NCBI GenBank assembly: GCA_013397695.1
Contig: VYZI01000204.1
Coordinates: 469,418-533,417, forward strand
Source of the DNA: Centropus unirufus
Lineage: Eukaryota > Chordata > Aves > Cuculiformes > Centropidae
Direction: 5' to 3'
DNA: 64,000 nt
Shown: positions 22,390 to 36,100 of the stretch, one piece after another
Layout of the letters: every line of letters begins with the position of its first letter
How positions within the stretch are numbered: the stretch's first letter is position 1
The notes under the pieces: model-generated
Database searches by the model: none
Told to the model about the DNA's origin: nothing
Seen by the model: only the letters and a program-made list of their open reading frames with translations
Program-made: the position numbers and the translations under genes

Positions 22390-25209
22390 AAAAGGTTGTT
22401 GGATGCGCCTTGGCACACTGGGGCCTAATTTCAGTTTAGGCTGAGATTAATTCTGTGGATGTTGGCATTGCAAGCTATGATCCAGTCTCTCAAAGACAAA
22501 GAATAAAACACCCAGATGACACCATTTTCGTGTCAGTGCTGTTTCCTCCCACTGTGCCCACGCCAAGCTGAGGAGGAGCTGGGCAAAGAGGCCACACAGA
22601 AACCTGGGGACGTCACCCAAATCTGCGCTGACCACAGCAGTGCCCTGGTGAGGCCCCTCAGGTCTCGGGGTGGCCTTCCCTCACAGGTTTCTCCCCTTCC
22701 TGGCTCCAACTTTCCCCCCTATCAGTCGATACATGCCATATTACGTTTAGCTCGGATACTCAGACACAGAATTAAGGCTCAAACGAGGTGACACGCTACT
22801 GTTTTTTTAGATGTGAGGCACTCATTGAAAGAGGAAAGAAAAGGAAAGATGATGATACTGATAACCCCCTCTGGTGCTGCTGCATCCCATCAGTCTGATT
22901 TATCAAATTTATGCATTATGAAACATGAAAACTTCAATGTTTAACAGCAAAGAACTGCTGGAAAAGTAAACACTGAGCAAGTCCAAGTTTTGGCTGTTTA
23001 ATGTGTAAATACTAAGTTTCTGGGTCTCTTCAAAGCCTACACAATATCCCCAAATGCAAGTTACTCATTAACGGATTAATATAAACTGAGATTTCATTTG
23101 AAAGATCTGATCTTTCCAAAATGGCAGAGAGAACATTGCTGACATTGATGATCTTTTCCTCACTCGTAATAGTAGCAGAAACTATTGCTCGTAAGGTATT
23201 TGCTCTATTTTGGTGTTTTTTACATCTTGTTTGCTCTTTTGGTGACCTGGTGGTATTGTGGTAGGCATCCAGGTAATGCAGGTAACTCCTCTGGTAACCA
23301 GAATCTGTGGAGAATCGGCCATACGGTGTCATGATTTCTGAGTTTTGGGTCCTTTTAAGGTCTTTTTGGTTGTTTGTTTGGGCTGTTAAAGTATAAATGT
23401 GGCAGGAGAATGTTTGCAGTTGTGTCTGATCATGCTCTTCCCAAGGGATGTAAAATATCAAATCTGGGGGTTCAGCGGGTCTCCCTCAGCCACCAGATGA
23501 GGTTTGGCTCTTGGCAGAGTGTTGTTACAGCACGGCCAAATGGGGAGGAGGTTTCCACCGGCATTTAATAACTTATATGGAATGGAAAAGAGGGGAGTAG
23601 GCAGTTATTTGTGCCGTCTGGAGGAGCAAACTGCTTTGTTTCATCTCAGGGGGTATGGACTGATCTTATTTTTAAAACGGCCTTCTCAGAGGAACTGAGG
23701 AGGCGTGCTGTAAGGCTTTGATTTCTATTGTGTCTATCCAGAAAAGTGTGCAATGGCTCCAAAACGCAGGTGGGTTTCTGGGAGGCAGGGGCAGGTCTGG
23801 TGGCTGAGGGCTCTGCAAGAAGCTGTGGATGTGGTGGATGGACCTGCAGTGCCTTGGGCACCAGCCACGAGGTGCTCCCCACAGCTTTTTAGGACACAGC
23901 AGGGGCTGGTGCTGTCCTGCCTCGTTCACTCAGGGCTCCGTGATGCCCCTCAGCGCCGTGCAGCTGACCGTGTTTGGGCTGGTCACAACCTAAAATGCTG
24001 CTGGGGCTGGGCAAGTGCAGGGGACACAGATCCTCGTCCCCTTGGCCCCAGAGCATTCCTCCAGCACGTGGCCCCTGGGTGTATTTTGCACAGAGTAAGT
24101 TTTGCGTGGGGCAAACTCCTGTGCCCAAAGGATGTGCCATGGGCAGGGATCAACACCACATGCTCTCGCTGCCCTAGTGAGCCATGGCTTGGGGCTCCGC
24201 AGCTGGAAAAGGGAAAATAGAAGTGTCATGCTCTGCTTTGATGCTCAGCTTTTTTATTCTAAGAAACTACTGGACTGTTGTGCAGCTGGTGACACCCAGA
24301 TGAACCCTTGTGGGTGTCTCTGCTGAAACACAGGTAAGGCCTTAAAAAGAGACATCCTAAATGCAAACAGGGTGCTTACAGAGGCAGCTGCTCCAGGCTG
24401 TTCCCAGTTTGACCACCCTGTGGGGCATTCCCAGGCAGCTCCAGGGCTGTATCCTCCTCCTCCCTTTAGCGTTGTGGGGCCTGGAATCACCAGATCTGGA
24501 GAAGCACAAGTGCTCCAAGGGCATCCCTGCTTGTGCAACTGGTGAGGGGTTGGAGGCCCACACGGGGGTTTCAGTTCTGCTAAACATGGTACGTGACATG
24601 GCTCTGAGCTGAAAAACATGCAGCAAAGTCAACAGCTGGGAGAGCAAGTAAATAGTTGTACAAAAAGCCAGGAGGTCTCTGCACGGGTCGAGCACTTAAA
24701 GAAGCGTCTGATATTATTGAGTTTAATCTTAGGTGATGGGTGACACAGCAGCTGCTTCAGAGGATGGAGAGAAGATCACAGTAAAAGACTTGACAGCTTT
24801 CTGTGGCGTGACACTTTTCTGTGGAGCTGGAGCTGCCGAGAATAATGGGAATAATGCACATGCAGGTGCTCAATCTGCACAGAACACGAGGCCACAAACC
24901 CTCGCTGATCCCTCCCAGACCCTTTAACTGTTCCTTGTGTCACCAGGTTGGAAAAGACCTCCAAGACTGAGTCCAACCATACTTGTCTGGCACTAAACCA
25001 TATCCTTAAGCACCTCATCTACTCATCTTTCAAATCCCTCCAGGGATGGTGACTCCACTTCCTCCCTGGGCAGCCTGTTCCAGCGCCTGATGACCCCGTC
25101 AGGGAAGAAGTCATTGCTCCTCAAACGTTTCTGATAACATCACCCAGGTAAGGACCACTCGAAAGCAAATCCTGAGTGTTTCTGTTCCATCCTGTTTATC
25201 TTTTTCCAG
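22390..25209. other. MUSTN1-ITIH4 intergenic region / ITIH4 5' region
   Basis: No coding exon could be supported. The ITIH4 promoter and the exon with its signal peptide should lie here, since the first ITIH4 exon found starts inside the mature protein. I looked for an ATG followed by a hydrophobic stretch and a phase-0 GT donor and found no convincing case. A CR1 fragment occupies 24945-25125, just before the exon at 25210. The part from 23750 to 24600 is richer in G+C. Confidence 0.5.
24945..25125 (+). mobile_element. CR1 fragment upstream of ITIH4 exon
   Basis: Typical CR1 blocks in order: 'ggttggaaaagacctccaag', 'gtccaaccatacttgtctgg', 'tccagggatggtgactccac', 'ctgggcagcctgttccagcg'. It ends about 85 bases before the first ITIH4 exon found. 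Confidence 0.85.
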
Positions 25210-27128
25210 CATGATGTCCAAATCTACAGCCTCCACGTGGACTGCAAGGTCACATCACGATTTGCTCACACGGTCATCACCAGCAAAATTGTCAACAGAG
25301 CTAACGAGTCTAGAGAGGCAACCTTTGAAGTGGAGCTACCCAAGACAGCCTTCATTACCAATTTCTCCATGTAAGACCAGTCCTTCCTTACCCTTGGTCT
25401 GAGGGAGGCAGCTCCAGGGTTGGGAGGGCTGGGAAGGGTTATCTTTCTTCTTAGGAAGTGCTGAGCTCTGGAGAGCCCTGCACAAAATGCTTTGTGCAGC
25501 AAAGATGGAGGCAGAAAGGAACCAACCAGGGCAACTAGAAAGAAGGTGGCCAGGGTGGGGCCGCTTGCTGTACAGGGTGGGTGAAAAACAAGCTTGGTGG
25601 TCGTGTTTCTCCTTCTCCAACCTCTCCGAGGCCCTGCAAGGTGGAGAGGCTGCATTGTGGTGGTGGCCCCTGGCAGCCCCCTGGATGAAGAGGGATGAGG
25701 GCCAGTGTCCCACGCTCATTCCTGAGGGCCATGAAGTGCGGTGCTCCTCTTGCTTCTTTCCTCCTAATATTAATTAATTTTTATGGAAACCAAACAGGTC
25801 TATTGATGGTAAAGTATACCCAGGAATAATAAAGGAGAAAGCTTCAGCTCGGAAGGAATACGACAGCGCGGTCTCACGCGGGCAGAGCGCCGGCCTCGTC
25901 AGGTACGTTGCCACCTTGAGTAAGGCTGTTCCAATGCTCTTCCTCTGTTTCTCAGTTGGCTCAGGATGGATTAAACGCTGGAATTGGCCACCTCTCAGTG
26001 GTTAATTTTGTGAAAAATAGCCTTTGGTTCCCATTGGGAGGGATGAGGGGGGTTGTATATTATCTATATCTGATCCTGCGATGGGTTTCAGTGGGAGGCA
26101 TCAACGTTTAGTGTTGTCCTGGGACTTGCTGCCACATGGCAACACCTTGCCAGGCTGGAATGATGCTCAGGCACTGAATCTGCTTCCCTGCAAGTGCAGA
26201 GGACCATGGCACTTGAGCAGACACCACACTTTTGGTGTGTATTTATTTAATCTGTGCTTCCCATGTATTTGGTCTCAGTCCTGTGTGAACCCAGCCTAGG
26301 TCACACAGGTGCCTCTGCTCCATTTCTCAGCTTGCAGGCACAGCACCCAATGTGCATTTATATAATATGATATAATATTACCTGCAATGTTTAAAAAACT
26401 TTCACTTTGATAAGATTTACCACCATTATTTATTTTTCTTTCATTCCATGTGGCCCTGTGGCCGTTATTCAGCACAGCACATAAACTTTGGCCGCCACGC
26501 TCAAACCTTCCCTGCAGGAGGTAAATCTCTGTTCTCCCCCCAGAATCACCGGCAGAAAACTGGAGCAGTTTCACGTCTCTGTCAGCGTTGCAGCCACCAG
26601 CAAAGTCACCTTTGAGCTGGTGTATGAGGAGCTGTTGAAGCGGCAGCTGGGGACGTTTGAGCTGCTGATTAAGGTCCGACCCCAGCAGCTCGTGAAGCAC
26701 TTCCAGGTGAGCTGCCCTGCCGAGAGCTGGGCAGGGCATTTTTCAGGCATGGCTGTGATTCCTACAAAATGCTGGCACTGATTTTTTCCCTCTGCTACCA
26801 GATTGATGTGCGTATCTTTGAGCCCCAAGGCATCCGCTTCTTGGAGACAAACAGCACCTTCATGACAAATGAGTTAACTGAGGCGCTCACCAAAGTGCAG
26901 AACGAAACCAAGGTAAGGCAGCAGCGGCTGCCAGATGTTACTGCCAGCAGCAATTTTAAGTTACGTGGCTTTAAATCTTTCCTTCGGATTGCTTCGCAGG
27001 CCCGTATTTTATTTAAGCCAACTATAGATCAACAGAAGATAAATCCTGACCTCGACGAAACCCTCCTCGATGGTGATTTTGTTGTGCGTTACGATGTGAA
27101 GAGAGGTGCCACTGCAGGTGATATACAG
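25210..27128 (+). CDS. ITIH4: ITIH4 VIT-domain exons (5)
   Basis: Exons 25210-25370, 25798-25902, 26544-26706, 26802-26912 and 27000-27128, each with clean AG/GT borders and matching phases. They encode the VIT domain: IYSLHVDCKVTSRFAHTVIT, VELPKTAFITNFSM, then SIDGKVYPGIIKEKA, SAGLVRITGRKLEQF and IDVRIFEPQGI. The first exon begins at a codon border with HDVQIYS, equal to human NGIDIYS, so only the signal peptide and a few residues are missing upstream. Confidence 0.93.
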
Positions 27129-30100
27129 GTAAAAGTGAAAAAGAAATAAAAATGCTTTTGCGTCACAGATCTCAATGTGAAGAGCAATCAGAAATATAGC
27201 AACATTTTCTTTGAAATACCAGGAGTAACAGGAAAAGCTATTTCCATTCATCCAGGATCAGCAGGAACTGATGGCAATGGTCAGAGACACCAGAGGTGTT
27301 GCATGGAAAAAAAAAAAACAAAACAATCTTTCCAAGTTTGTTTCGATACCAAATCTACATTGCCACTCTCTGGATGTCTCTTTACATTCTTTAGTTTTCA
27401 TTTTGGCTGATCTAAGGGGTATTTGTAGCTTCTTGGAAATGAAGTTGAGAGGAAAGCAACTTACATAACTATTAAAAATGACTGCTTAGTTTTCTTTTGT
27501 TCGTTGTGACAACTGAGGCATAACAAAAGAGAGCAGGAACTTAAAAATATTTGTGGGCTGATACTTATGCTAGGGAATAAAGTGTATTACTGGATCATAT
27601 CTCTAATGGAGTGCTCATGGATGTTCTAAAAGATGGCACAGTCAATGAGCAGAGCTGTGCTCACAGGTGGAATTGGAAGCATAACACAATATAAAGTGAT
27701 AATACATAGGGCATTGAGGCATATCGTATAGAATATGAAAAAAACAAACCTTGAAAGCAGAGGATAATCTAAATATTCTGGCCATTTATTAGCTGTTTGA
27801 AGAAAATTCCTTCTGAGCGCTGTACAAATATGGAGACTTGTGGTTTCGTCCGTTGCACTGAACTGATGCTGCAGGTTTATGCAAACGTCAGGTCAGGTGC
27901 ATCAAGTGCAGAATCCACACTGCTCTACTCCCAGTCTCTACCACAAACCCTTCTGCCCAAAAGCTCTTTGCTGCAGCTGCTAGAGATTCTGTCTGTCGTC
28001 TTATTCAAAAGATTAAACAGGCATTAAGCTGAATAGAATATTTTTCAGTCACACTTGCTTTTTTACAATGCTCATGAAATTTTGGAATAGATTAAAAATA
28101 CGATAACTAGGAAATAAGGGTGGATATCACCTTCAGTTTCTCCCCAGCAGGATCCATCACCAGTGCCACAACCATGCTGTAACCCAAAATATGCCCCACA
28201 GCTTTGCCCTAGACTGACATTCTTTTTTACCCGTGTTCCCTTAACAAACTGCTTTCCCTCAGCTACAGGAGAGCCGTGTGTATCCCCTGAAGGACTGGCC
28301 TTGGGAGGAGTTAAATGAGTTTAAAAAATAGAGTGATGAGAGCGATGCAGATGCTTCCTTACGCATAGCACGTTAATGTTAAAAGTCACTTTGCCTTTTA
28401 GCACAGAACAATAATGCTAAAATATGTGTTTTCTAAGGTTTTATTTATTCTTAGTTTGAACTGAAAACATCAGTTCAGTTTTGCTTTAGTTGCTGGTCAG
28501 TTCAGGTTTTGATCTTCATGGATTCACAAGATCCTGCTTGCAATATTAAATATTAAATATGCCTCTAAAAGTCAGTGTCTCCTCTTGAAGCCTTGAAAGG
28601 GAAGGCAGAGTGAGATGGATTTGGTGATGGCGCACTTGAGGCTTTGGTCAGCTCAGAGTGCCCTTTGAGCACAGAGGGGTGGTCACACAGCCATCCCCGC
28701 ACAGCACAGGTTGGGCAGGTATAAGGAATGCTAATCCCTTGTAATTTGCTTCATACAGACAGAGTTGCTTCCAGGCAAGGAATATATTTTAATAGTTCTT
28801 TGATTTGGGCTCATCTAGAAAAACAAAAAACTGAGCACGCTTTCCCCCTCCCCCCGCCATCTTACTCTGCCACAATCCAAAGATGCGATGTTTATTGGTA
28901 ATTTTATACATGATTTTACACTTTGTATTTCAGGTTGTCAATGGGTATTTTGTGCATTACTTTGCACCCCATGAAATGCCAGTGATTCCCAAAAACGTCA
29001 TCTTTGTCATAGATCGAAGTGGCTCCATGGGAGGCAGAAAAATTGAACAGGTAACTTACCTTGAAGTCCTGACCTCTGCTTGTGACTTCATTTGGGAAAC
29101 ACGTACTAGTTATGTGCACAGTGAAATGTTCAGATGTAGCAAAATACCTCAAAATATGTATACCCAGATGCAAGCTCTTAAAACACAACACTTGCCTCCT
29201 CTCATGGGGATCATACCTTGATGCAGAGGCCGTTCTGCCTCCACCTCTGCAACATATTTTTGTTTCTGTTTGCTTTGATGAAGGTTAAATAATTAATTAG
29301 TCTGGTTTTCCTTCATTGATGACTCCATACATAGCTCGGCTAGAGGGCAGACAACCCCTCTACAGCCCTCACAGATGTTTTGCAACAACTGGAAGACAAG
29401 CGAATGGGCCATTTCTGATGGTCTCAACCTGAAAATAGAATTAGGGCTAAATGAGGGCATCTTGAATGCTGCTGTCACACTGCAATTCCAATCCCAGTTC
29501 TGGCAGAGAAGTGGAAATTCTCAAAATTATCTCAAAAATTATTTTTTTCTCATTGGAACAGACGAGGGATGCCCTGTTGAAGGTTTTGCAAGACCTTCGC
29601 CCGGAAGATCATTTTGGCTTTATCACCTTTAACAACAAAGTGGTGGAGTGGAAGAGCTCTTTGCTTCAAGCAACTGCAGAGAATGTGGCGAGTGCCACAG
29701 GATTCGTGCAAACCCTTTCTGCCAGTGGAGGTACCAGGTGCCAGCAGGCACCCAGTGTCATAGGTTGCTTAGGAAAAAAAAAGTAGTATTTTTATTAGTC
29801 GTGTAATGCCACGGAACTCCCATCAGTGCTCATAAAGCAAGTTCACGTGGTATTTTTAATATTTATGAGTGAGGAGTTGGGATGGAAAGGCTGATTATGG
29901 AACTGGATGAACTGGTGGCTGCATTATGATATGGGGAGGGGTGATGAGAGCACATCTATGAACCATATAAGCCCCCAAGTTTTGTTTCAGATTTTTACAA
30001 CGGAGATAGATGAAAGATTTCCAACAGTACCTTTCTTTTCTGAAAAATGGTAATTCACTCCAACATTTCACAGCTATTTGCTGATTTTTTTCAATAGCAA

Positions 30101-33100
30101 GGGTCCCCTTGCAAAATAAAATGCATCCAAAGTTATGTTCTCAAGTAAGCCTCACTAGAGAAAAAAAATAATCAAAATAGGCATGAAGCATTTCACTTGC
30201 TGCATCACTAAGTGTGCTTTGGTTTGTTATTTATTTTAGCACATATAAAAGGCTATATCTTGTTAATGTTATCCTGCTGATATCAACTTAGGTTCTCTTA
30301 TCCCAGGAGCTAATACAATAAAGCCTGACAATTCCTGCCTCTTTTCTTTGGCTTCTCAAATAAGGCTAAGAGCCAGTTCCTAACGGTAGGTTAGGAGGTG
30401 ACGGTGTGTTTATTTAAGCACTTTTTAATGGCTCAGACGTGTTTGTGTTTCCCATAACAGATGCGTGGAAAATGATCCCAAAAGGATACTCCAGCATTGT
30501 CATTGCAATATAATCCACAATAATTAAGCCCCGTAGGCTAAGCCCCCAAATCCCCATTGCTCTGGAAGGTTAATTCCCGCAGAAAACTTTATAAACAGCT
30601 CTGCGGGCCCTCTGCAGATGAAGTGCACTGACTTCTTCCTGCAGCTGGTCCTTTCGAGGTGAGTGATGCCCGCTCTCTCATTACAGGCACGGATATCAAT
30701 CGCGCCCTGCTGACTGCCCTGAGCTTGCTGGAGAAAGCCAAGGGGCTGCCAGAACGGAGTGTCTCCATGGTTATTTTGCTGACAGATGGCCAGCCCACTT
30801 CTGGTGAGTAAAAACCCACCTCAGCCCTCCCTCTCCTGATTTATTTTGGGGGGGTTTTTTGCATCCCAGATGAGGATAGACACAGCCTGTGTTTCAGAAG
30901 AGCTTTGGTATAAGCAGGCTGGGCTCTCACTGGGTCTGCATAGGAGAGAGGATGAGGATGAGGATGAGGATGAGGATGAGGATGAGGATGAGGATGAGGA
31001 TGAGGATGAGGGGGCTCTGGCAAGGGCTCTAAGAAGTGATGCCAGAGCCTGCCTGCTCCACACCCTTGAGCTGGGAGCTGTTTTGCTAAATACCATTAGC
31101 TTCTTAGTTTATAAACTTGATGGAATTGTTGGAGATGGTCCAGGCACAGCTGAAACATGAAAGTAAAGGACTTAAGTCTGGTCCTATTTTGAGAGGGATT
31201 TCTTACAATTTTTCACCCTCCTTGCTCCAAACTTGAGATGTTTTCAAGTTTGTGTTCATCTCTTGTTTTGTGTTCTCTTCCATGTCTAGCACATAACTGG
31301 CGATCAGCTGTGATAGAGTTGAGATAGAAATATTGGGTTAAATAAACAGTAACAAGTGCAATAGCACAAATATCACTTGTTCTGGGCAGGAGCTTTCTAA
31401 GTTTTCTGTGGCACCAACATGAATTGGAGGCCAGCAATACTAATTCAGCTGTGAGCTCACTAACAAATCAATCTGCCTTTCGGTTTGTGCGATCCGTGCT
31501 GCTTTGGGGTGGTTAATCTGTAGGGGTTTTTTTAATAAAATTCAGCTCAGGGTGCTGCCTGCTCAGAACAACCACAGGTTGGGCAGAGAAGCCCTCCATG
31601 CAGAGCCCTTCCAATGGAACGAAGGTGTGCAAATCTTTCCCCTTTGTCATGCAAAGGGACTGCTAAAGTTAATTTGCACTTTGTCTGAATTATGCCATTA
31701 ACCAATCCAGTCTTCTTTGACTTCACTCATAATTTTCAGGGATGGTGCTTGTCTTCCCAAGCTTTGATCAAGCATTTCCATCCGTTGCACTTTTAACTTG
31801 TAGCCTGTGTCCCTTTTGTCCTAAAAACCTCCTCTGGCCCGTGTAAATCTGTAATATATTCTGTATTTACCCATGACAACGTCAGTAGAAGTGAGTAAAA
31901 ATTAAGGGTGAGAATCAGGTCCTGATGCAGAGCAGAAAATGAAATGCAGAAATTTCAGAGCAGTGATTTCATCTCCAGTTCAATTAATAGAATCCTGGCC
32001 ATCTATTTTTCATGTTTTATTATGAACAACTTATAAAAGACTTTGAGCAGAATTTTCCATTAAGACCACCGCTGTATTTCTGTATTTACAAACCCCAAAC
32101 AAACAAGAGTGTCTTTTTTGTGTCGATTACAGGTGAGAGAAACGTGGAAGTAATTCAAGAAAACATTCAGAAAGCAGTCAATGGGAAATACGCTCTTTTC
32201 TGCCTTGGCTTCGGGTTTGATGTCAGCTACGATTTTCTGGAGAAAATGGCCCTAAGCAATGGGGGAATAGCACGGCGTATATATGAGAAGGCTGATGCAG
32301 CCCTGCAGCTCCAGGTCAGGACTAAGGGATGTGCCAAGAAAATCTACAAACTTATGTCTAGTCTTAGCAGCATAACCACCAGGTCTGAGACGAAAGGTTG
32401 GGTGTGAGTTTCTCTGTAAATTTTGGGGAGGGATGGGTGTGTGAGGGTTTGTACCCTAACCATCACTCAGAGGTGAAATCACCCTCAAATCAGCTGCGTT
32501 TGGGCAAACCTGGAAACTCACATTTCTGTACCTCTGCAAAAAGGCAAATTGTCCAGGGCAGGTGATGATGGGCAAACTTTTGTCCTTGGGTCCAATTTCA
32601 GACCTCTTAAAGCACCATCATTGGAACGTGTTTGTAATGGGTTTCCTAAAAACCAGTGGGTAGTTTGAGGGACCTTCAGGCAGCTGGCTCTGTGGTACCA
32701 CCTGCCTGGACCTTTCCTGTCCAGCTGCAGAAGGGCTATAACTTTTGGGACATCCTCTCTTTTGGGAAGCCACTTCTATCCAATTTGGCTATGTGAAAAG
32801 TCTGGATTTGCTTAAGACCAGCCCAAGCCCAGAAAGAGAAAGTTTAATCCTTAGGAGTAGTCAGATTTGAAAAGAAAAATCAGATGTGGAAAGTGGCTAA
32901 AGCAAAACATCTAACTGGGTGAGTATGGGGATTTTTTTGGGGGATTTTAGACATTTGACACATTGCTTTACATAATTTTGCAATCGTTTCTGTGTGCTCT
33001 CTCTGCTTCTTTTTAGGGCTTTTATGACGAGGTGGCTACCCCAATATTAATGAAAATTGAAATGCAGTATCCAGAAAATGCCATTGAGGGATTAACGAAG

Positions 33101-36100
33101 AACAACTTCAAGCTGTTTTTTGAAGGATCTGAAATTGTAGTATCTGGAAAAATTAAGAATGAACTTGATCTCTTGCCAGTAGAAATTAAAGCTCAGTCAG
33201 TAAGTGTTCAGTTTACTAACTGTGAAAAACACATCTCCCTTCTCTCTTTTATGGTGTAATAGGAGGCTTTGGGAAGTCTTTTGTGTGCAATATATGTTCT
33301 CAGCATTTGGGCATTCAGCTGTTTTCCCATTTTAGGAAAATATTTGATTATTCAATCAGTTTTCCCTTCCTAAACCTGCTACAAAAGATAAACCTTGAAA
33401 CATCCAGAAAGAAGCAAACAGCAATTTTAATTGTTTCAAAAATATGATATTTTGGCCTTTCAAACATTTTTAGAATGAAGACAATCCGAATTACTCATCT
33501 CAAATATTGAAACAGAACAATTCCATTGTCAACTCTGTTTCAAGTACAGAAATAAATATAAAAACTATATACTGCTTTGGTAGTCTGCAGAAGTATTTTC
33601 CCATGGGCAAAGACAAAATAGAAGGACAGAAAGGGCACCTTGGTACTGAAAGATGTTCTTTTAAGTCTAATAATGTGAGTATAAAAAGACTGGAACTGTG
33701 CTTTTGACGGTCACTTTTCTCTCACTCCAGCATGCCAGTGACTTGACTCTTAAAGAAGAAGCGAATGTCAAAGAGAAGGAGCAAGTATTTCAAAATCAAA
33801 GTTATATCTTTGGAAATTTCATTGAGAGGCTGTGGGCTTACTTAACCATCCAACAGCTTCTGGAAAAATCGTAAGCTATTTTCATGTTTTATATGACAAA
33901 TTCATAAGTTCTTAAAACACAAATTGCTTGATCACAAATGATGTGATTGGAAAATAGAAATATTTCTGGAGATAGTATTAAAAACACGGTATACTGGAAG
34001 AATTACTACATTGGTGTATGAGAAACATGAGGTGCCTCCCAGTTTATGGTGGCGCTGTATCATTAAATGTGTGTATATAAAGGTATGTACACATATTAAT
34101 AATTTAAAATATTCATTATGAAATTATTATGAAATAGATTTTCATTGCATGGGTTCTGTTGAGCTGTTGTTCCCCATCCAGGAATATTGCCTGTGGATCA
34201 GTGAATGGCAATAGCCAGTAATGAGATAAATAAGTATGTCCATAAGACATTTCACAAGTCATGTATTCATTATTTTTGTGGGTTTGAACCATACACAGGC
34301 TCCAGTGTTGCAAACAGTTAAGCATCTCCATGATTTCAAGCATGGGAGCAGCCGAGTTATCTCAATAAGGCTACTGACCCTTCCAGGATAAAAAATACCT
34401 GTTAAGATGCAGCTCGAATCTGAAGATGACCTGCTCGTAGTCTCCATAGGTTATTTCTTCCTCATTAACGCACCCTCCAGTATTTCAGCACAGGGAGAGG
34501 ACCAGAAAACCCTGGAGGCACAAGCCCTGGAGCTGTCCCTGCAGTACAACTTCGTTACACCCCTCACTTCCATGGTGGTCACCAAACCTGCTGGCGAGCA
34601 GCATGTGGAGCTGGCGAACAAACCCACGGAAGCTGGTAAAGGGAGCATTGCGCAGCCTCCCCAGAATGTGCTGCTCTTGCTGATGAATTGCTCTTCACCC
34701 TTCCTTGTGGGTTCATTTTAATAGTGATGCGACACAATAATAAGCCACGCTGGAGGCAGGAGTTCTGGGATCCCCTTCCCTTCCTAATAAAACCTACAGG
34801 ATTTTTTTTTAAGGGGTGAAGTGGTGAAACGGGCTCTACTTTTGCAATGGGAAATTATTGGTTTCAGTGTTCACTAAAAGGGATTTAACAGTCGTTATTA
34901 AGCATTCCTGCCACTGCAAAGGGATTCTGTACTTTTCTCTGTAGCATTAGAGAGGGAAAATGAATGCAGAGAAGGAAAGTGTCCCATTGCTGGGAGTTTT
35001 GTAGGTGCTCTACTACCTGTCCTTTAACACAAGAAAAGCTCCCCAGGTGAAACCCAGCCCCAACTTGTCCCAGGTTTCTGGTTTGCACATGGGTAAACTC
35101 GTTTGGTGTTTGCTGTATGGCACTAATCTGTCCCTCTGCTTTGTGTCAGATAATGAGAAGTCCAGAATTATTCCAGGAACAGGTAAGTGTTTTCTTCTTT
35201 TCCCATAGCGTATTTCCATAATAGTCTTTAATGTGAAAAAAAAACCAAAAACCAACTGTGGTGGTCCTTCTGCAGAGGGAGGTACCTGAGATTTGGAAAA
35301 ATATCTAAAGAAAAACATAAGCAATGGCTGCCAAGGTCTGTGCAGGATTTGGGTGGATAACATGGTCAAAGTGAAAAAGTCTTTCTTTCACAGTCTTGAG
35401 GGCCAAAATTGACTTTACTCTTAAGTATTCATTGAGGAAATTATGCTAATGATGTTTTCTGCTTCTTCCTGCCATGTGCAAAGCATCTCTCAAAAAAACA
35501 AGATCAAGATATTTTGGAATGACTTCTGAGGATGACTTATGTATTTTTTTCCTCTCTTTCTAGAGGTCTGTTTGAATATTAATTTTAAAGTTCCCGGATT
35601 ATTAATCTGATAATCTCAACAATGTAACATATCACAATAGGAAGGCTTTTATATGTGAAGAGCCCTGGTTTTGCTCTAGTTCTTTCATGGAAATGTATTG
35701 AGTGAGCTATAATAACCTCTTCTCTGAAGGTCACCTCTTGGTGCTGGGATATTTCAGCGCAGGAAACTCCCTCACCTGAAGCACAGCCCAGAAATCATCC
35801 TGCCCTGCATTGGGGGAGCACACAGGGATCGGTGCTGCCCTTCCCTCAAAGCTCCATGAAACATCAGGAAAATCTTTTATTTCAGGTTCCTGGCCCCCAA
35901 GGGTTCGATCTGGCGGCCACCAGAAGGTGATGTTACTAGGTAGTTATTCAGCGCGGCAGGTGAGAGGAGCTGGGTGGGTGTGCTGGGTTCCAGGCTGCAT
36001 GGAGACCGCTGAAAGCACAGCTCTAAACCCTTCCCCATGCCATGAATCCTAAAACACACCCTGTGCTTTTTTTTCCCCATGGGGACAACTTGTTTGAAGC

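Noticed and set aside
24361..24612. + strand frame with a leucine-rich stretch (CILLLPLALWG) upstream of ITIH4
   Set aside because: The hydrophobic stretch is about 30 residues from the first Met and the only donor-like GT (gtacgt near 24590) gives the wrong phase.
30841..31096. - strand frames with Ser or His-Pro runs
   Set aside because: Read-through of the GAGGAT microsatellite inside an intron.
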